The notes under the pieces are model-generated. The model was not told the origin of the DNA, made no database searches, and saw only the letters and a program-made list of their open reading frames with translations. Shown piece after piece: positions 15,980-24,977 of a DNA stretch of 64,000 nt (the first letter of the stretch is position 1; each line of letters opens with the position of its first letter). Origin of the DNA: Pseudonocardia cypriaca (GTDB lineage: Bacteria > Actinomycetota > Actinomycetes > Mycobacteriales > Pseudonocardiaceae); the NCBI RefSeq assembly GCF_006717045.1, contig NZ_VFPH01000001.1:2356001-2420000 (forward strand), in the 5' to 3' direction. The position numbers and the translations under genes are program-made.

Positions 15980-18398
15980 GCAGCAGCGCTGGATCCCCTC
16001 CCGCACCGAGGACGCGCCGCTGGTCACGGGCCGGGGCCGGTTCCTCGACGACCTCGACCCGCTGCCCGGCACGCTGGTCGCCGCCGTCGTGCGCTCCACG
16101 CAGCCGCACGCCCTGCTGCGCTCGGTCGACCTGTCGCGCGCCCGGGCGCACCCCGGCGTCGCCGCGGTGATCGGCCCGGACGAGGTGCGCGCCGCGCTGC
16201 GCCCGTTCCCGCTGTCCACCGGGGCGGCGATGCCCTACTACCCCACGGGCACCGACAAGGTGCGCTTCGTCGGGGAGCCGGTCGCCGTGGTGGTGGCCAC
16301 CGACCGGTACACCGCCGAGGACGCCGCCGAGCTGGTGAGCGTCGACTACGAGCCGCTGCCTCCCGTCGTGGACCCGCGGGCCGCGCTGGCCGCGGACGCC
16401 CCGCTGCTGCACGACGGGGCGGGGTCGAACGTCGCCACCGACCGGACGTTCTCCTTCGGGCCCGTCGAGGAGGCGTTCGCGGCCGCCGAGCACGTCGTCG
16501 AGGGCGAGTACGACTTCCCGCGCTACTCGTCGGTGCCGATGGAGTGCTACTCGGTCATCGCCTCGTGGACCGAGGACGGGGCCGGGCCGGGCGTCGAGGC
16601 CTGGGCCAACTTCCACGGCCCGTTCACGATGGTCCCGGTGATGGCGGGCGCGCTGGGCGTGCCCGTCTCGCGGATCCGGTTGCACGTGCCCGCCGACATC
16701 GGCGGCAGCTTCGGGATCAAGGCCGGGATCTACCCGTACGTGGTGCTCATGGCGCTGGCGTCGAAGCACGCGGGCACGCCGGTGCGGTGGAGCGAGGACC
16801 GCGTCGAGCACCTGCTCGCGAGCTCGGCCGGCGCCGACCGCGTGATGCGGTTCGCCGCGGCCGTCGCGGCGGACGGCACCGTCACCGCGCTGAAGACCGA
16901 CCTCGTCGACGACGTCGGTGCCTACCTGCGCCCGCCGGAGCCGTCCACGCTCTACCGGTGCTACGGCAACATCACCGGCCCGTACCGCATCGGCGCGGTG
17001 GAGATCCGGGCGCGGGCGGTCGTCACCAACCGGATGCCGGTGGGGCTCAACCGCGGCTTCGGCGGCCAGCAGCTCTACTTCGGCCTCGAGCGCCTCATGG
17101 ACGCCGTCGCCGACGCCACCGGCCGCGACGTGCTGGACGTGCGCCGGCGCAACCTCGTGTCCTCCTTCCCGCACGAGACACCCACCGGCGGCGTCTACGA
17201 CTCCGGCGACTACCTCGCGGCCGTGGACCTCGCGGCCAAGAACGCCGACCTGGCCGAGCTGCGGGCCCGCCAGGAGGAGGTGCGCGCCGCGGGCGGCTAC
17301 TACGGCGTGGGCGTGGGGCTGGTGGTCGACCCGTCCGGCACCAACATCGGCTACGTCGGCCTCGCCACCCCGGCCGAGCAGCGCAGGCCGGGCCGGGACA
17401 AGTCCGGCTCCACCGAGCACGTGCGCCTCTCGGTGGACGTGCAGGGCCTGGTGACGGTGCTGCTGGGCAGCGTGCCGCAGGGGCAGGGGCACGCCACCGT
17501 GGCCCGCGCGGTCGCCGCGGCGCGCCTCGGACTGCCCGTGGAGCAGGTGCGCGTCGTCGTCGACATGGACACCGCCACCACGCCGTGGACGGTGACCTCC
17601 GGCAGCTACTCCTCGCGCTTCGCGCCGCTGGTGACGAGCGCGGTCGTGCAGGCCGCCGACCGGATCGCCGCCACCGTCCGGGCCGCGGGCTCCGCGATGC
17701 TCGACCTGCCGGCCGAGGAGCTGGAGCTCGCCGAGGGGCAGGTCCGGCACCGGGACGACCCCTCGCGCGCGGTGGAGTTCCGGCACGCAGCCGGCCTCGT
17801 GCACTGGGACCCCGGCGCCCTGCCCGCAGGCACCCCGGCCCGCCTCTACGAGGAGGCCGCGTTCACCCCGGCGGAGGTCCGGGCGGCCACCCGCGACGAC
17901 CGGATCAACTCCTCGCTCTGCTACGGCTTCGTCGCCGAGATCGTCGCCGTGCGGATCGACCCGGACACCCTCGAGATCACCGTCGACCGGGTCTCGTCGG
18001 TGCACGACGCGGGCACCGTGCTCGACCAGCAGCTGCTCGACGGCCAGGTGTACGGGGCGCTCGCCCACGCCCTCGGCGGGGCGGCGTACGAGGAGATGAC
18101 CTACGCCGAGTCGGGCCAGCCGACGGCGGGCACGTTCCTGGACTACCTGTGCCCGACCAGCGCCGAGACCGCCTTCGAGCTCCGCACCGACCACGTGGTC
18201 TCGCCGTCCCCGCTCACCCCGCTGGGTGCGAAGGGGTGCGGGGAGGGCTCGTCCATGAGCTTCCCGGTGGCGTTCGCGAACGCCGTCGCCGACGCGCTGC
18301 GCCCGGCAGGCGTCCCCATCACCCGGCTGCCGCTGCACGGCGACGTACTGCACCGGCTGCTCGACCAGAAGGAACAAGGAGTACAGACATGGCACTGA
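15972..18398 (+). CDS. Molybdopterin-binding large subunit of a xanthine-dehydrogenase-type hydroxylase
   Basis: The product is 808 residues. The N-terminal domain (about 10-130) has GRGRFLDDLDPLPGTLVAAVVRS, then VRFVGEPVAVVVATDR. The Moco domains include DIGGSFGIKAGIYP, LNRGFGGQQLYFGLERLMD and VPQGQGHATVARAVAA. The presumed catalytic glutamate is Glu758 in AKGCGEGSS. Family members hydroxylate N-heteroaromatics or aldehydes with water, or reduce 4-hydroxybenzoyl-CoA. Its FAD and 2Fe-2S partners are at 19176 and 20045, with a hydratase gene inserted between. It overlaps the ligase gene, so the substrate may be a CoA ester. Confidence 0.92.
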   Translation: MPEQQRWIPSRTEDAPLVTGRGRFLDDLDPLPGTLVAAVVRSTQPHALLRSVDLSRARAHPGVAAVIGPDEVRAALRPFPLSTGAAMPYYPTGTDKVRFVGEPVAVVVATDRYTAEDAAELVSVDYEPLPPVVDPRAALAADAPLLHDGAGSNVATDRTFSFGPVEEAFAAAEHVVEGEYDFPRYSSVPMECYSVIASWTEDGAGPGVEAWANFHGPFTMVPVMAGALGVPVSRIRLHVPADIGGSFGIKAGIYPYVVLMALASKHAGTPVRWSEDRVEHLLASSAGADRVMRFAAAVAADGTVTALKTDLVDDVGAYLRPPEPSTLYRCYGNITGPYRIGAVEIRARAVVTNRMPVGLNRGFGGQQLYFGLERLMDAVADATGRDVLDVRRRNLVSSFPHETPTGGVYDSGDYLAAVDLAAKNADLAELRARQEEVRAAGGYYGVGVGLVVDPSGTNIGYVGLATPAEQRRPGRDKSGSTEHVRLSVDVQGLVTVLLGSVPQGQGHATVARAVAAARLGLPVEQVRVVVDMDTATTPWTVTSGSYSSRFAPLVTSAVVQAADRIAATVRAAGSAMLDLPAEELELAEGQVRHRDDPSRAVEFRHAAGLVHWDPGALPAGTPARLYEEAAFTPAEVRAATRDDRINSSLCYGFVAEIVAVRIDPDTLEITVDRVSSVHDAGTVLDQQLLDGQVYGALAHALGGAAYEEMTYAESGQPTAGTFLDYLCPTSAETAFELRTDHVVSPSPLTPLGAKGCGEGSSMSFPVAFANAVADALRPAGVPITRLPLHGDVLHRLLDQKEQGVQTWH

Positions 18399-19168
18399 CC
18401 GGCGGCGACGTCCTCCTGGAGCGCGGCCACGACGGGCGGGTCGCGTACCTGACCCTGTCCCACGGCAAGTACAGCGTGATCACCTGGGAGATGCGCCGGC
18501 TCGTGGCGGAGCGGTTCGCCGAGATCGACCGCGACGACGAGGTGCGCGTGGTGGTGGTCCGCTCCGACGGCGAGCACTTCTCCTCCGGTGGCGACATCGC
18601 CGGGTTCATGGAGGTCGAACCGTTCGACTTCACCGACCTCGGGCACAACGTCACCGCGGCGGCGCGCAGCCCGAAGCCGGTGATCGCCGCCGTGGACGGC
18701 TACTGCTTCGGCGTGGGCCTGGAGCTGGTGCTGTCCTGCGACATCCGGCTGGCCACCCCGCGCAGCCAGTTCGCGCTGCCGGAGATGAACCTGGGGATGA
18801 TCCCGGGGTCCGGGGGCACCCAGCGGCTGGGCCGGCTCATCGGGCTGTCCCGGGCGAAGTTCCACATCATGACGGCCACCCGCATCCAGGCGCAGCAGGC
18901 GCTCGACTGGGGCGTGCTCGCCGGCCTGCACGACGACCGCGACGCGCTCTACGCCGCCGTCGACGAGCTCGCCGCGAAGATGGCCGCGTTCTCGCCGTCG
19001 GCGCAGCGCACCGCCAAGGAGGTCCTCGACAAGGGCCTGGACGGCCCGCTGTACACGGGGATCGAGCTGGAGCGCAAGGCGTACGCGATGCTGCGGGCCA
19101 CCGAGGACTTCGCCGAGGGGGTCAAGGCGTTCGGCGAGAAGCGCAAGCCCGACTTCAAGGGCCGGTGA
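18389..19168 (+). CDS. Enoyl-CoA hydratase/isomerase family protein
   Basis: The product is 259 residues with the crotonase fold. The oxyanion-hole segment is FSSGGDIAGF, followed by VIAAVDGYCFGVGLELVLSCDIRLA and FALPEMNLGMIPGSGGTQRLGRLIG. Both glutamates that act in classical hydratases (in GLELV and LPEMN) are kept, so hydration or ring-opening chemistry on a CoA ester is plausible. The start overlaps the end of the molybdenum-subunit gene by 10 bp and the FAD-subunit gene follows at 8 bp. This gene sits inside the hydroxylase subunit set, which ties the two activities to one pathway. Confidence 0.9.
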   Translation: MALTGGDVLLERGHDGRVAYLTLSHGKYSVITWEMRRLVAERFAEIDRDDEVRVVVVRSDGEHFSSGGDIAGFMEVEPFDFTDLGHNVTAAARSPKPVIAAVDGYCFGVGLELVLSCDIRLATPRSQFALPEMNLGMIPGSGGTQRLGRLIGLSRAKFHIMTATRIQAQQALDWGVLAGLHDDRDALYAAVDELAAKMAAFSPSAQRTAKEVLDKGLDGPLYTGIELERKAYAMLRATEDFAEGVKAFGEKRKPDFKGR

Positions 19169-19175
19169 GGCCGGC

Positions 19176-20048
19176 ATGAAGGCCCCGCCGTTCGCCTACG
19201 TCCGTCCCGCCACGCTCGACGACGTCCTCGGCGAGCTGGCCGGCGGCGACGCGAAGGTGCTCGCAGGCGGGCAGTCGCTGGTGCCGGTGCTGGCGATGCG
19301 GCTCGGCCGCCCCGCGACCCTCGTGGACATCGGCGCCGTCCGCGAGCTGCACGCCGTGGAGTCCCGGGACGGGCTGCGGGTCGGCGCCGCGGTGCGGCAG
19401 CGCACCATCGAGCGATCGGCGGAGGCGCGGGCGGTTCCCCTGATCGGGATGGCGCTGCCCTTCGTGGGGCACCGCGAGCTGCGCAGCCGCGGCACCGTCG
19501 TGGGCAGCCTCGCGCACGCCGACCCGGCCGCCGAGCTGCCCGCCGTGGCCGCGTGCCTGGAGGCGTCGATCGAGGTCGCCGGTCCGGCCGGGCGCCGGAC
19601 CGTCCCGGCGACGGAGTTCTTCACCGGGGCGATGACCACCGGTGCGGGACCCGAGGACGTCGTCGTCGCCGTGACGTTCCCGGCGGCCCGGCCGGGGGAG
19701 GGCTTCGGGTTCGCCGAGATCGCGCGTCGGCACGGCGACTTCGCCCTCGCCGGCGTCGCCGCCCGCGTGCGCGTCGGCGCCGACGGCGCGGTGGAGCAGG
19801 CCCGGATCACCGGGTTCGGGATCTCCGACCGCCCGGTCACCCGGGACGTCACCGCGCTCGTGCGCGAGCACCCGACCGAGGAGCGGCTGCGCCCGGAGAC
19901 CGCCCGGCTCGCCGCCGAGGTCGTCGACACCGGGGGCGACGCGCACGGTTCCACCGGGTACCGCAGGCGCCTCTACGGCGTGCTCGCCGCGCGCGAGCTC
20001 GCCGCCGCGCTGCGCCGCGCCCGGACGTCGACGGAGGAGGCAGCATGA
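19176..20048 (+). CDS. FAD-binding medium subunit of the molybdenum hydroxylase (CoxM-like)
   Basis: The product is 290 residues. The FAD motifs AGGQSLVPVLAMRLGRP (about 30-46) and the second pyrophosphate loop SRGTVVGSLAHADPAAELPA are both clear, followed by the CO-dehydrogenase flavoprotein C-terminal domain (from about 175). It should pass electrons from the 2Fe-2S subunit to the final acceptor. Its stop overlaps the ATG of the next gene (ATGA), the third subunit. Confidence 0.93.
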   Translation: MKAPPFAYVRPATLDDVLGELAGGDAKVLAGGQSLVPVLAMRLGRPATLVDIGAVRELHAVESRDGLRVGAAVRQRTIERSAEARAVPLIGMALPFVGHRELRSRGTVVGSLAHADPAAELPAVAACLEASIEVAGPAGRRTVPATEFFTGAMTTGAGPEDVVVAVTFPAARPGEGFGFAEIARRHGDFALAGVAARVRVGADGAVEQARITGFGISDRPVTRDVTALVREHPTEERLRPETARLAAEVVDTGGDAHGSTGYRRRLYGVLAARELAAALRRARTSTEEAA

Positions 20049-21271
20049 CCCGGGTCCCGGAAGCGCGGGTGGCGAAGGTCGCGGCCGGCGAGCGGGTCGA
20101 CGTCGCGATGACGGTGAACGGCACGGAGGTCGTGGTCTCGGTGCCGCCCCGTGTGCACCTGGCCGACGCGCTGCGCGAGCAGCTCGGGCTCACCGGCACC
20201 CACCTGGGCTGCGAGCACGGGGTGTGCGGAATGTGCACGGTCCTCGTCGACGGCGAGGCGGCGCGCGCGTGCCTGCTGTTCGCGGTGCAGTGCGAGGGCG
20301 CCGATGTCGTCACCGTGGAGGGGCTGGGCAGCCCCGAGGAGCAGCACCCGCTGCAGCAGGCGTTCTCCGCCCACCACGGCCTGCAGTGCGGCTTCTGCAC
20401 CCCGGGCATGCTGATGAGCAGCTACGACCTCCTGACCAGCGGCCCGCGCGGCACCGCCGTCCAGCCCGAGGAGCTGCCGGTGGAGATGTCGGGCGTGCTG
20501 TGCCGGTGCACCGGCTACCGCGGGATCCTCGCGGCCGTCGCGGACGTCGCGGCGCAGCACCCCGACGGGCTGCCGGCCCCGCGCAACTGCGGCCACCGCA
20601 CCTTGGTGGGGCGCGGCGGCGGGCCGCCCACGGCGCGGGCCGACGGCAGCGCCCCCGATGCCGCCGGGGCTCCACCCGTGCCCGCCGAGGTGCGCCTGCC
20701 CGCCGGTGCGCCGTCGGCCACGGTGGAGGTGCGCAGCGAGCTCGGTGCGCCCGTCGACCGGGTCTGGGAGGTGCTCGCCGACTTCCACCGGCTCGCCGCC
20801 TGCCTGCCCGGCGCCGAGCTCGTCCAGGTGCTGCCCGACGACCGCTACCGGGGCCGCGCGACGGTGGCCCTCGGTCCGGTGAAGCTGGCGTTCGACGGGC
20901 TGGCGCAGGTGGTCGAGCACCTTCCGGACCAGCATCGGATGCGGGTGCTCGCCCAGGGCGCCGACACCGGGGGCAGCGCCACGCAGGCCGACATCCGGCT
21001 GGCCGCCGAGCCCGCGGCCGAGGGCGGCACGGTCCTGCGGGCCGACGCGGCGCTGTTCCTGAGCGGGCGCATCGCCCAGTTCGGCCGCGCGCTGGCCGGC
21101 GACGTGAGCAGGCGGATGTTCGAGCAGTTCGCCGCGGCCGTCGAGGAGAGCGCCCGCAGCGGGCGCGCCCCGACCGCCCCGGCGCGGCCTCCCGGCGCGC
21201 TCACGCTCCTCGCGGGCACGTTGGCGGCGCGCCTGCGAGCGGCCCTGCGCCGACTGCGCCGGACCCGGTAG
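20045..21271 (+). CDS. 2Fe-2S small subunit fused to a CoxG/SRPBCC domain
   Basis: The product is 408 residues, more than twice the usual small subunit. Residues 20-165 hold both clusters: Cys56, 61, 64 and 76 in the plant-type site, and Cys115, 118, 153 and 155 in the CGFCTPG/CRCTGYR site. A Pro/Ala linker (about 185-222) leads into a CoxG/SRPBCC domain (about 225-372, SELGAPVDRVWEVLADFHRLAACLPGAE). The tail (385-408) is hydrophobic then strongly basic (ARLRAALRRLRRTR), fit for a membrane surface. CoxG in CO dehydrogenase systems helps recruit the enzyme to the membrane; a fused copy would do this in cis. ATGA overlap with the FAD subunit. Confidence 0.9.
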   Translation: MTRVPEARVAKVAAGERVDVAMTVNGTEVVVSVPPRVHLADALREQLGLTGTHLGCEHGVCGMCTVLVDGEAARACLLFAVQCEGADVVTVEGLGSPEEQHPLQQAFSAHHGLQCGFCTPGMLMSSYDLLTSGPRGTAVQPEELPVEMSGVLCRCTGYRGILAAVADVAAQHPDGLPAPRNCGHRTLVGRGGGPPTARADGSAPDAAGAPPVPAEVRLPAGAPSATVEVRSELGAPVDRVWEVLADFHRLAACLPGAELVQVLPDDRYRGRATVALGPVKLAFDGLAQVVEHLPDQHRMRVLAQGADTGGSATQADIRLAAEPAAEGGTVLRADAALFLSGRIAQFGRALAGDVSRRMFEQFAAAVEESARSGRAPTAPARPPGALTLLAGTLAARLRAALRRLRRTR

Positions 21272-21283
21272 CGCGCGGCCGCC

Positions 21284-22240
21284 GTGGAGCTGCACCAGCT
21301 GCGCTACTTCGTCGCCGTGGCGAGGGAGGGCAGCATGACGCAGGCGGCGGCCTCGCTGTTCCTGGCGCAGCCGACGCTGTCGATCCAGATCCGCAAGCTC
21401 GAGCAGGAGGTCGGCGCGAAGCTGTTCGAGCGGCTGGCCCGGCGGGTGGTCCTCACGGCCGCGGGGGAGGCCTTCCTCGAGCACGCCGAGCGGGCCCTTG
21501 ACGAGATGGCCCGCGGCCGCGAGCGGGTGGAGGCGGTCGTCGGCCTGCGGGAGGGCCGCGTCTCGGTCGGGGTGCTGCCCAGCGTCGGCGCGTACCTGCT
21601 GCCAGCGGTGCTGGCGGCCTTCCGCGCCGAGCACCCGAAGGTCGCCGTGCGCATCGTGGAGCACGACGTCCCGCGCGACTTCGAGCAGCTCGTCCACAGC
21701 GGCGAGCTCGACATGGCCGTCACCCGCATGCCCGCGACGCTCGCCGGGCTCGGCTCCCGCACGCTCGTCCGCGAGCCCGTCGTCGCGCTGCTCCCGCCCG
21801 GGCACGGGCTGCGGGGCCGGGCGGACGTCGCGCTGTCCGAGCTCGCCGACGAGGAGTTCGTGTGCATGCGCAGCGGCTACGGCCTGCGGGAGCTGGCCGA
21901 CCAGCTGTGCGACGGGGCCGGCTTCACACCCCGCGTCGTGCTCGAGACCGGCCAGCTGTCGATCGTGCACGGGATGGTGCGCAGCGGCGTCGGGGTGGCG
22001 CTGCTGCCCCGGCTCGCCGCCACCGGTGCCGAGCACGTGGTGCCCGTGTCCGACGAACAGGCGCGCCGGGAGCTGGGCGTCGTGTGGCGGCGCAGCGCGC
22101 TGGACTCACCGCCGGTGGCGGCGTTCCTGGACCGGCTGCTCGCGGCGGTCGAGAGGGCGGGCGAGACGGCGGGAGAGCCGGCGGTACGGCGTCGCGGGAC
22201 GCGGCCGACGGGGTGCGAGGCCGGAGCAGCTGCGGAGTAG
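21284..22240 (+). CDS. LysR family transcriptional regulator
   Basis: The product is 318 residues. The winged helix (1-60) is MELHQLRYFVAVAREGSMTQAAASLFLAQPTLSIQIRKLEQEVGAKLFERLARRVVLTAAG, close to consensus. A type-2 periplasmic-binding-protein-like effector domain follows (about 90-295). The extra 20 residues at the end are low complexity. It starts 12 bp after the hydroxylase operon on the same strand, probably from a GTG, so it is likely autoregulated within the cluster. LysR members of this group usually activate degradation genes when bound to a pathway intermediate. Confidence 0.92.
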   Translation: MELHQLRYFVAVAREGSMTQAAASLFLAQPTLSIQIRKLEQEVGAKLFERLARRVVLTAAGEAFLEHAERALDEMARGRERVEAVVGLREGRVSVGVLPSVGAYLLPAVLAAFRAEHPKVAVRIVEHDVPRDFEQLVHSGELDMAVTRMPATLAGLGSRTLVREPVVALLPPGHGLRGRADVALSELADEEFVCMRSGYGLRELADQLCDGAGFTPRVVLETGQLSIVHGMVRSGVGVALLPRLAATGAEHVVPVSDEQARRELGVVWRRSALDSPPVAAFLDRLLAAVERAGETAGEPAVRRRGTRPTGCEAGAAAE

Positions 22241-22304
22241 CGGGCGGCGCTCCACAGCGCTCCCCCTGGAGCCGCCGCGTGCGGGCTATGCCTCCCATTG
22301 CGGA

Positions 22305-22338
22305 TCGGACGTACCTTCCAGACCGTCCGGATCGTACC
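22305..22338 (+). promoter_or_regulatory. CGGA(n)CGTAC motifs upstream of the P450 operon
   Basis: CGGACGTAC (22306-22314) and CGGATCGTAC (22328-22337) stand 22 bp apart, 30-65 bp before the P450 start. They differ by a base or two from CGGACCGTAC, the reverse complement of the repeats beside PadR at 14377 and 14413. Shared control of both transcripts by one regulator is inferred. Confidence 0.45.
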
Positions 22339-22369
22339 GTTGCAGGAGTTCGAGTGGAGGTGAGCCGGC

Positions 22370-23551
22370 GTGGGCGAGAACGGACAGCGTGGTCCTGTCT
22401 TCGATCCGCATTCCCCGGACCTGTCGCCGGAGCGCGCGTACCGGCTGTACGCGGAGCTGCGTTCCGGCTGCCCGGTCTCCCGGGGCGAGCAGTACGGCGG
22501 GTACTGGGCGGTGTCCCGGTACGCCGACGTGAAGGCGGTGGCGAGCGACCACGCCACCTACTCCTCGACGGGCGGCGTGTACGTGCCGGCGGTGTCGGAC
22601 CACCGCTTCCCGCCGATCGACTACGACCCGCCCGAGCACAGCGCGTTCCGGCGGCTGATCGCCCCGCTGACCAGCGGGGCGGCGGCGAAGGCGCTGGAAC
22701 CGCGCATCCGGGCGACCGTGAACGAGCTCGTCGACGGGTTCGTCGACCGGGGGTCGGCCGAGCTGGTCGAGGAGCTGGCGATCCCGCTGCCGCTGGACGT
22801 CATCACCCAGCTCTACGGCCTCGAGGCCCGGCACACCGAGGACATCCGCGGCTACTCGCTCGAGTTCCTCCAGCACGCCTCCGGCCCGGAGGGCCGCGAC
22901 GTGATCGAGCGGGTCTGCCGGTACTGGATCGACCTGTTCGAGGACCGCAGGGCCAACCCGCGCGACGACTTCGTCACCGGCCTCGTGCGGGCCAACGAGG
23001 AGGACGGCCTCGGCGCCGACGACGAGACCCTCGCGAACATGATGTTCATCCTGACCTACGCGGGGCACGACTCCACCGCGCTCGGGCTGTCGAACACGCT
23101 GCTGCACCTCGCCGAGCACCCGGACGTGCAGCAGCGGCTCATCGACGAACCGACGCTGGTCACGAGCACGATCGACGAGGTCCTGCGCTACGAGACGCCC
23201 CTGCACTGGTTCCCCCGACGGCTCACCGCCGACGCGTGCCTGGCCGGCGAGCAGATGAAGGCGGGGGAGCGGGTGATCCTGCTGTTCGCGTCGGCCAACC
23301 GGGACCCCGAGGCGTTCGACCGGCCGGACGAGGTCGTGATCGACCGTAGGCCGAACCGGCACCTGGCGTTCGGTGCGGGCATCCACACCTGCCCGGGCAT
23401 GGCGCTGGCGAAGCTCGAGATCCGCGCCGCGGTGGAGGAGGTCCTGCGCCGGATCCCGGGCTTCCGCGTGGCGGGCGAGGTGGAGCGCACCGACCCCCTC
23501 GAGGGCGGCGGGCGCCACCTCGGCGTGCGCCGGCTGCCCGTGACCTGGTGA
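22370..23551 (+). CDS. Cytochrome P450
   Basis: The product is 393 residues, a soluble class I bacterial P450. The I-helix oxygen-activation motif is AGHDST (231-236), with Ser where Thr is usual. The ExxR pair is in DEVLRYETP (about 269-277). The heme loop is FGAGIHTCPGMALAKLE with ligand Cys341. No ferredoxin or ferredoxin reductase gene follows, so electrons must come from elsewhere. The GTG follows TGGAGGTGA. It overlaps the MFS gene region by GTGA. Hydroxylation or O-demethylation of the pathway's aromatic substrate is plausible but unproven. Confidence 0.92.
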   Translation: MGENGQRGPVFDPHSPDLSPERAYRLYAELRSGCPVSRGEQYGGYWAVSRYADVKAVASDHATYSSTGGVYVPAVSDHRFPPIDYDPPEHSAFRRLIAPLTSGAAAKALEPRIRATVNELVDGFVDRGSAELVEELAIPLPLDVITQLYGLEARHTEDIRGYSLEFLQHASGPEGRDVIERVCRYWIDLFEDRRANPRDDFVTGLVRANEEDGLGADDETLANMMFILTYAGHDSTALGLSNTLLHLAEHPDVQQRLIDEPTLVTSTIDEVLRYETPLHWFPRRLTADACLAGEQMKAGERVILLFASANRDPEAFDRPDEVVIDRRPNRHLAFGAGIHTCPGMALAKLEIRAAVEEVLRRIPGFRVAGEVERTDPLEGGGRHLGVRRLPVTW

Positions 23552-23580
23552 ACCCCGACGTGACCCCACCGGAGGACTTC

Positions 23581-24954
23581 GTGACCAGCGCCAGCACCCC
23601 CGCCGCCCCAACGCGGCGGCAGATGATCACGGCGGGCGGTGCCTCCGTGGTCGGCTTCGGGTTCGACCTGTTCGACCTGTTCATCCTGCTCTACGTCGCC
23701 TCGACGGTGGGGCCGCTGTTCTTCCCGTCGTCCAGCCCGACGCTGACGCTCGCCGCCACGTTCGCCTCGTTCGGCGTGAGCCTGGTGATGCGCCCGCTCG
23801 GCGGGGCGATCTTCGGGCGCTACGCCGACCGCAACGGCCGGCGCCGGACCTTGATCGTCACCGTCGTCGGCGTCGGCATCGCCACCGCGCTGATGGGACT
23901 GCTGCCCACCCACGCCGCCATCGGCGCCCTCGCCCCGGTCGCGTTCATCGCGCTGCGCCTCGTGCAGGGGCTGCTCGTCGGCGGGGTCGTGGCCTCCACC
24001 CACACGCTCGGCACCGAGACCGTCTCGGCGCGCTGGCGCGGCCTGGTCTCCGGGCTCGTCGCCGGCGGCGGCGCGGCGATCGGGGCGGTGATCGCGTCGC
24101 TGGTGTTCCTCGCCGTGTCCGCGGCCTTCCCCGGCGACCAGTTCGCCCACTGGGGGTGGCGGGTCATGTTCCTCTCCGGCCTGGTCGCCTCGCTGCTGAG
24201 CCTGCTGCTGTTCCGCTTCGTCGAGGAGTCGCCGGTCTGGCAGGCCGCCCGGACGGCGCCGCAGGGCGCACCGGCGCGCGCCGCGGACCTGTTCGCGCCC
24301 GAGCGGCGGGGCGTGCTGCTGACGAGCCTCGCGCTGGTGATCGGCGGCGGCGCGCAGTACTACCTCACGTCCGGGTACCTGCCGACGTTCTACGCCGGCA
24401 TCAACGAGGTGCCGCCGGGGCCGCGCGGGCTGCTGCTGGTGTGGACCAGCCTCGCCATCCTGCCGGCCGCGCTGGTCGCCGGGCACCTGTCGGAGAGGTT
24501 CGGCAGGCGGCCGGTGTGCCTGGCCGTGGGCGCGGTGAACCTCGTCGCACTGCCGCTGCTGGTGCTGGGCATGGCCGGGTACGGGCCGACCGACACCGGC
24601 GCGCTGCTCGGCTACGGGCTGCTGCTGACCGTGCTCGCCAACGCCTCCTACGCCGTGGTGCCGATCTACCTCAACGAGCGGTTCCCCACCCGCCTGCGCG
24701 CGACGGCGACGGCGCTCGTGTGGAACGGCGGTTTCGCCATCGGCGGCCTGATGACCACGTTCGTCAGCCTGGCGAGCCCCACGATGGCCGACATCCCCGG
24801 CCGGCTCGCGATCTTCCTGGCCGCCTGCGTGGCGCTGTTCCTGGTGGGCGCCGCGCTCTCGCCGGAGACCCGCGGCGGCCTGGACCGCGACGGGGAGGCG
24901 GCGCCGGCGCCCGGCCCCGCAGCGGCGGCACAGCCCGGGAGCGCTCCCGCGTGA
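23581..24954 (+). CDS. MFS transporter, metabolite:H+ symporter type
   Basis: The product is 457 residues with twelve predicted transmembrane helices. The loop 2-3 signature reads GAIFGRYADRNGRRRTL and a second copy GHLSERFGRRPVC lies between helices 8 and 9. An acidic FGFDLFDLFILL sits in helix 1, as in aromatic-acid/metabolite:H+ symporters. I chose the GTG at 23581 because GGAGG precedes it by five bases. A GTG at 23548 overlapping the P450 stop would add 11 residues. It probably imports the pathway substrate. Confidence 0.88.
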   Translation: MTSASTPAAPTRRQMITAGGASVVGFGFDLFDLFILLYVASTVGPLFFPSSSPTLTLAATFASFGVSLVMRPLGGAIFGRYADRNGRRRTLIVTVVGVGIATALMGLLPTHAAIGALAPVAFIALRLVQGLLVGGVVASTHTLGTETVSARWRGLVSGLVAGGGAAIGAVIASLVFLAVSAAFPGDQFAHWGWRVMFLSGLVASLLSLLLFRFVEESPVWQAARTAPQGAPARAADLFAPERRGVLLTSLALVIGGGAQYYLTSGYLPTFYAGINEVPPGPRGLLLVWTSLAILPAALVAGHLSERFGRRPVCLAVGAVNLVALPLLVLGMAGYGPTDTGALLGYGLLLTVLANASYAVVPIYLNERFPTRLRATATALVWNGGFAIGGLMTTFVSLASPTMADIPGRLAIFLAACVALFLVGAALSPETRGGLDRDGEAAPAPGPAAAAQPGSAPA

Positions 24955-24977
24955 TCGACCGGAAGGGGACCCGAGAC

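Noticed and set aside
14354..16219. A 621-codon minus-strand frame opposite the CoA ligase
   Set aside because: Antisense shadow with low-complexity Arg/Gly/His sequence; the ligase motifs on the plus strand are conclusive.
15846..18395. An 849-codon open frame on the minus strand opposite the molybdenum-subunit gene
   Set aside because: High GC removes stops from the opposite frame. The peptide is His/Arg/Asp-rich without any domain, whereas the plus strand has clear family motifs.
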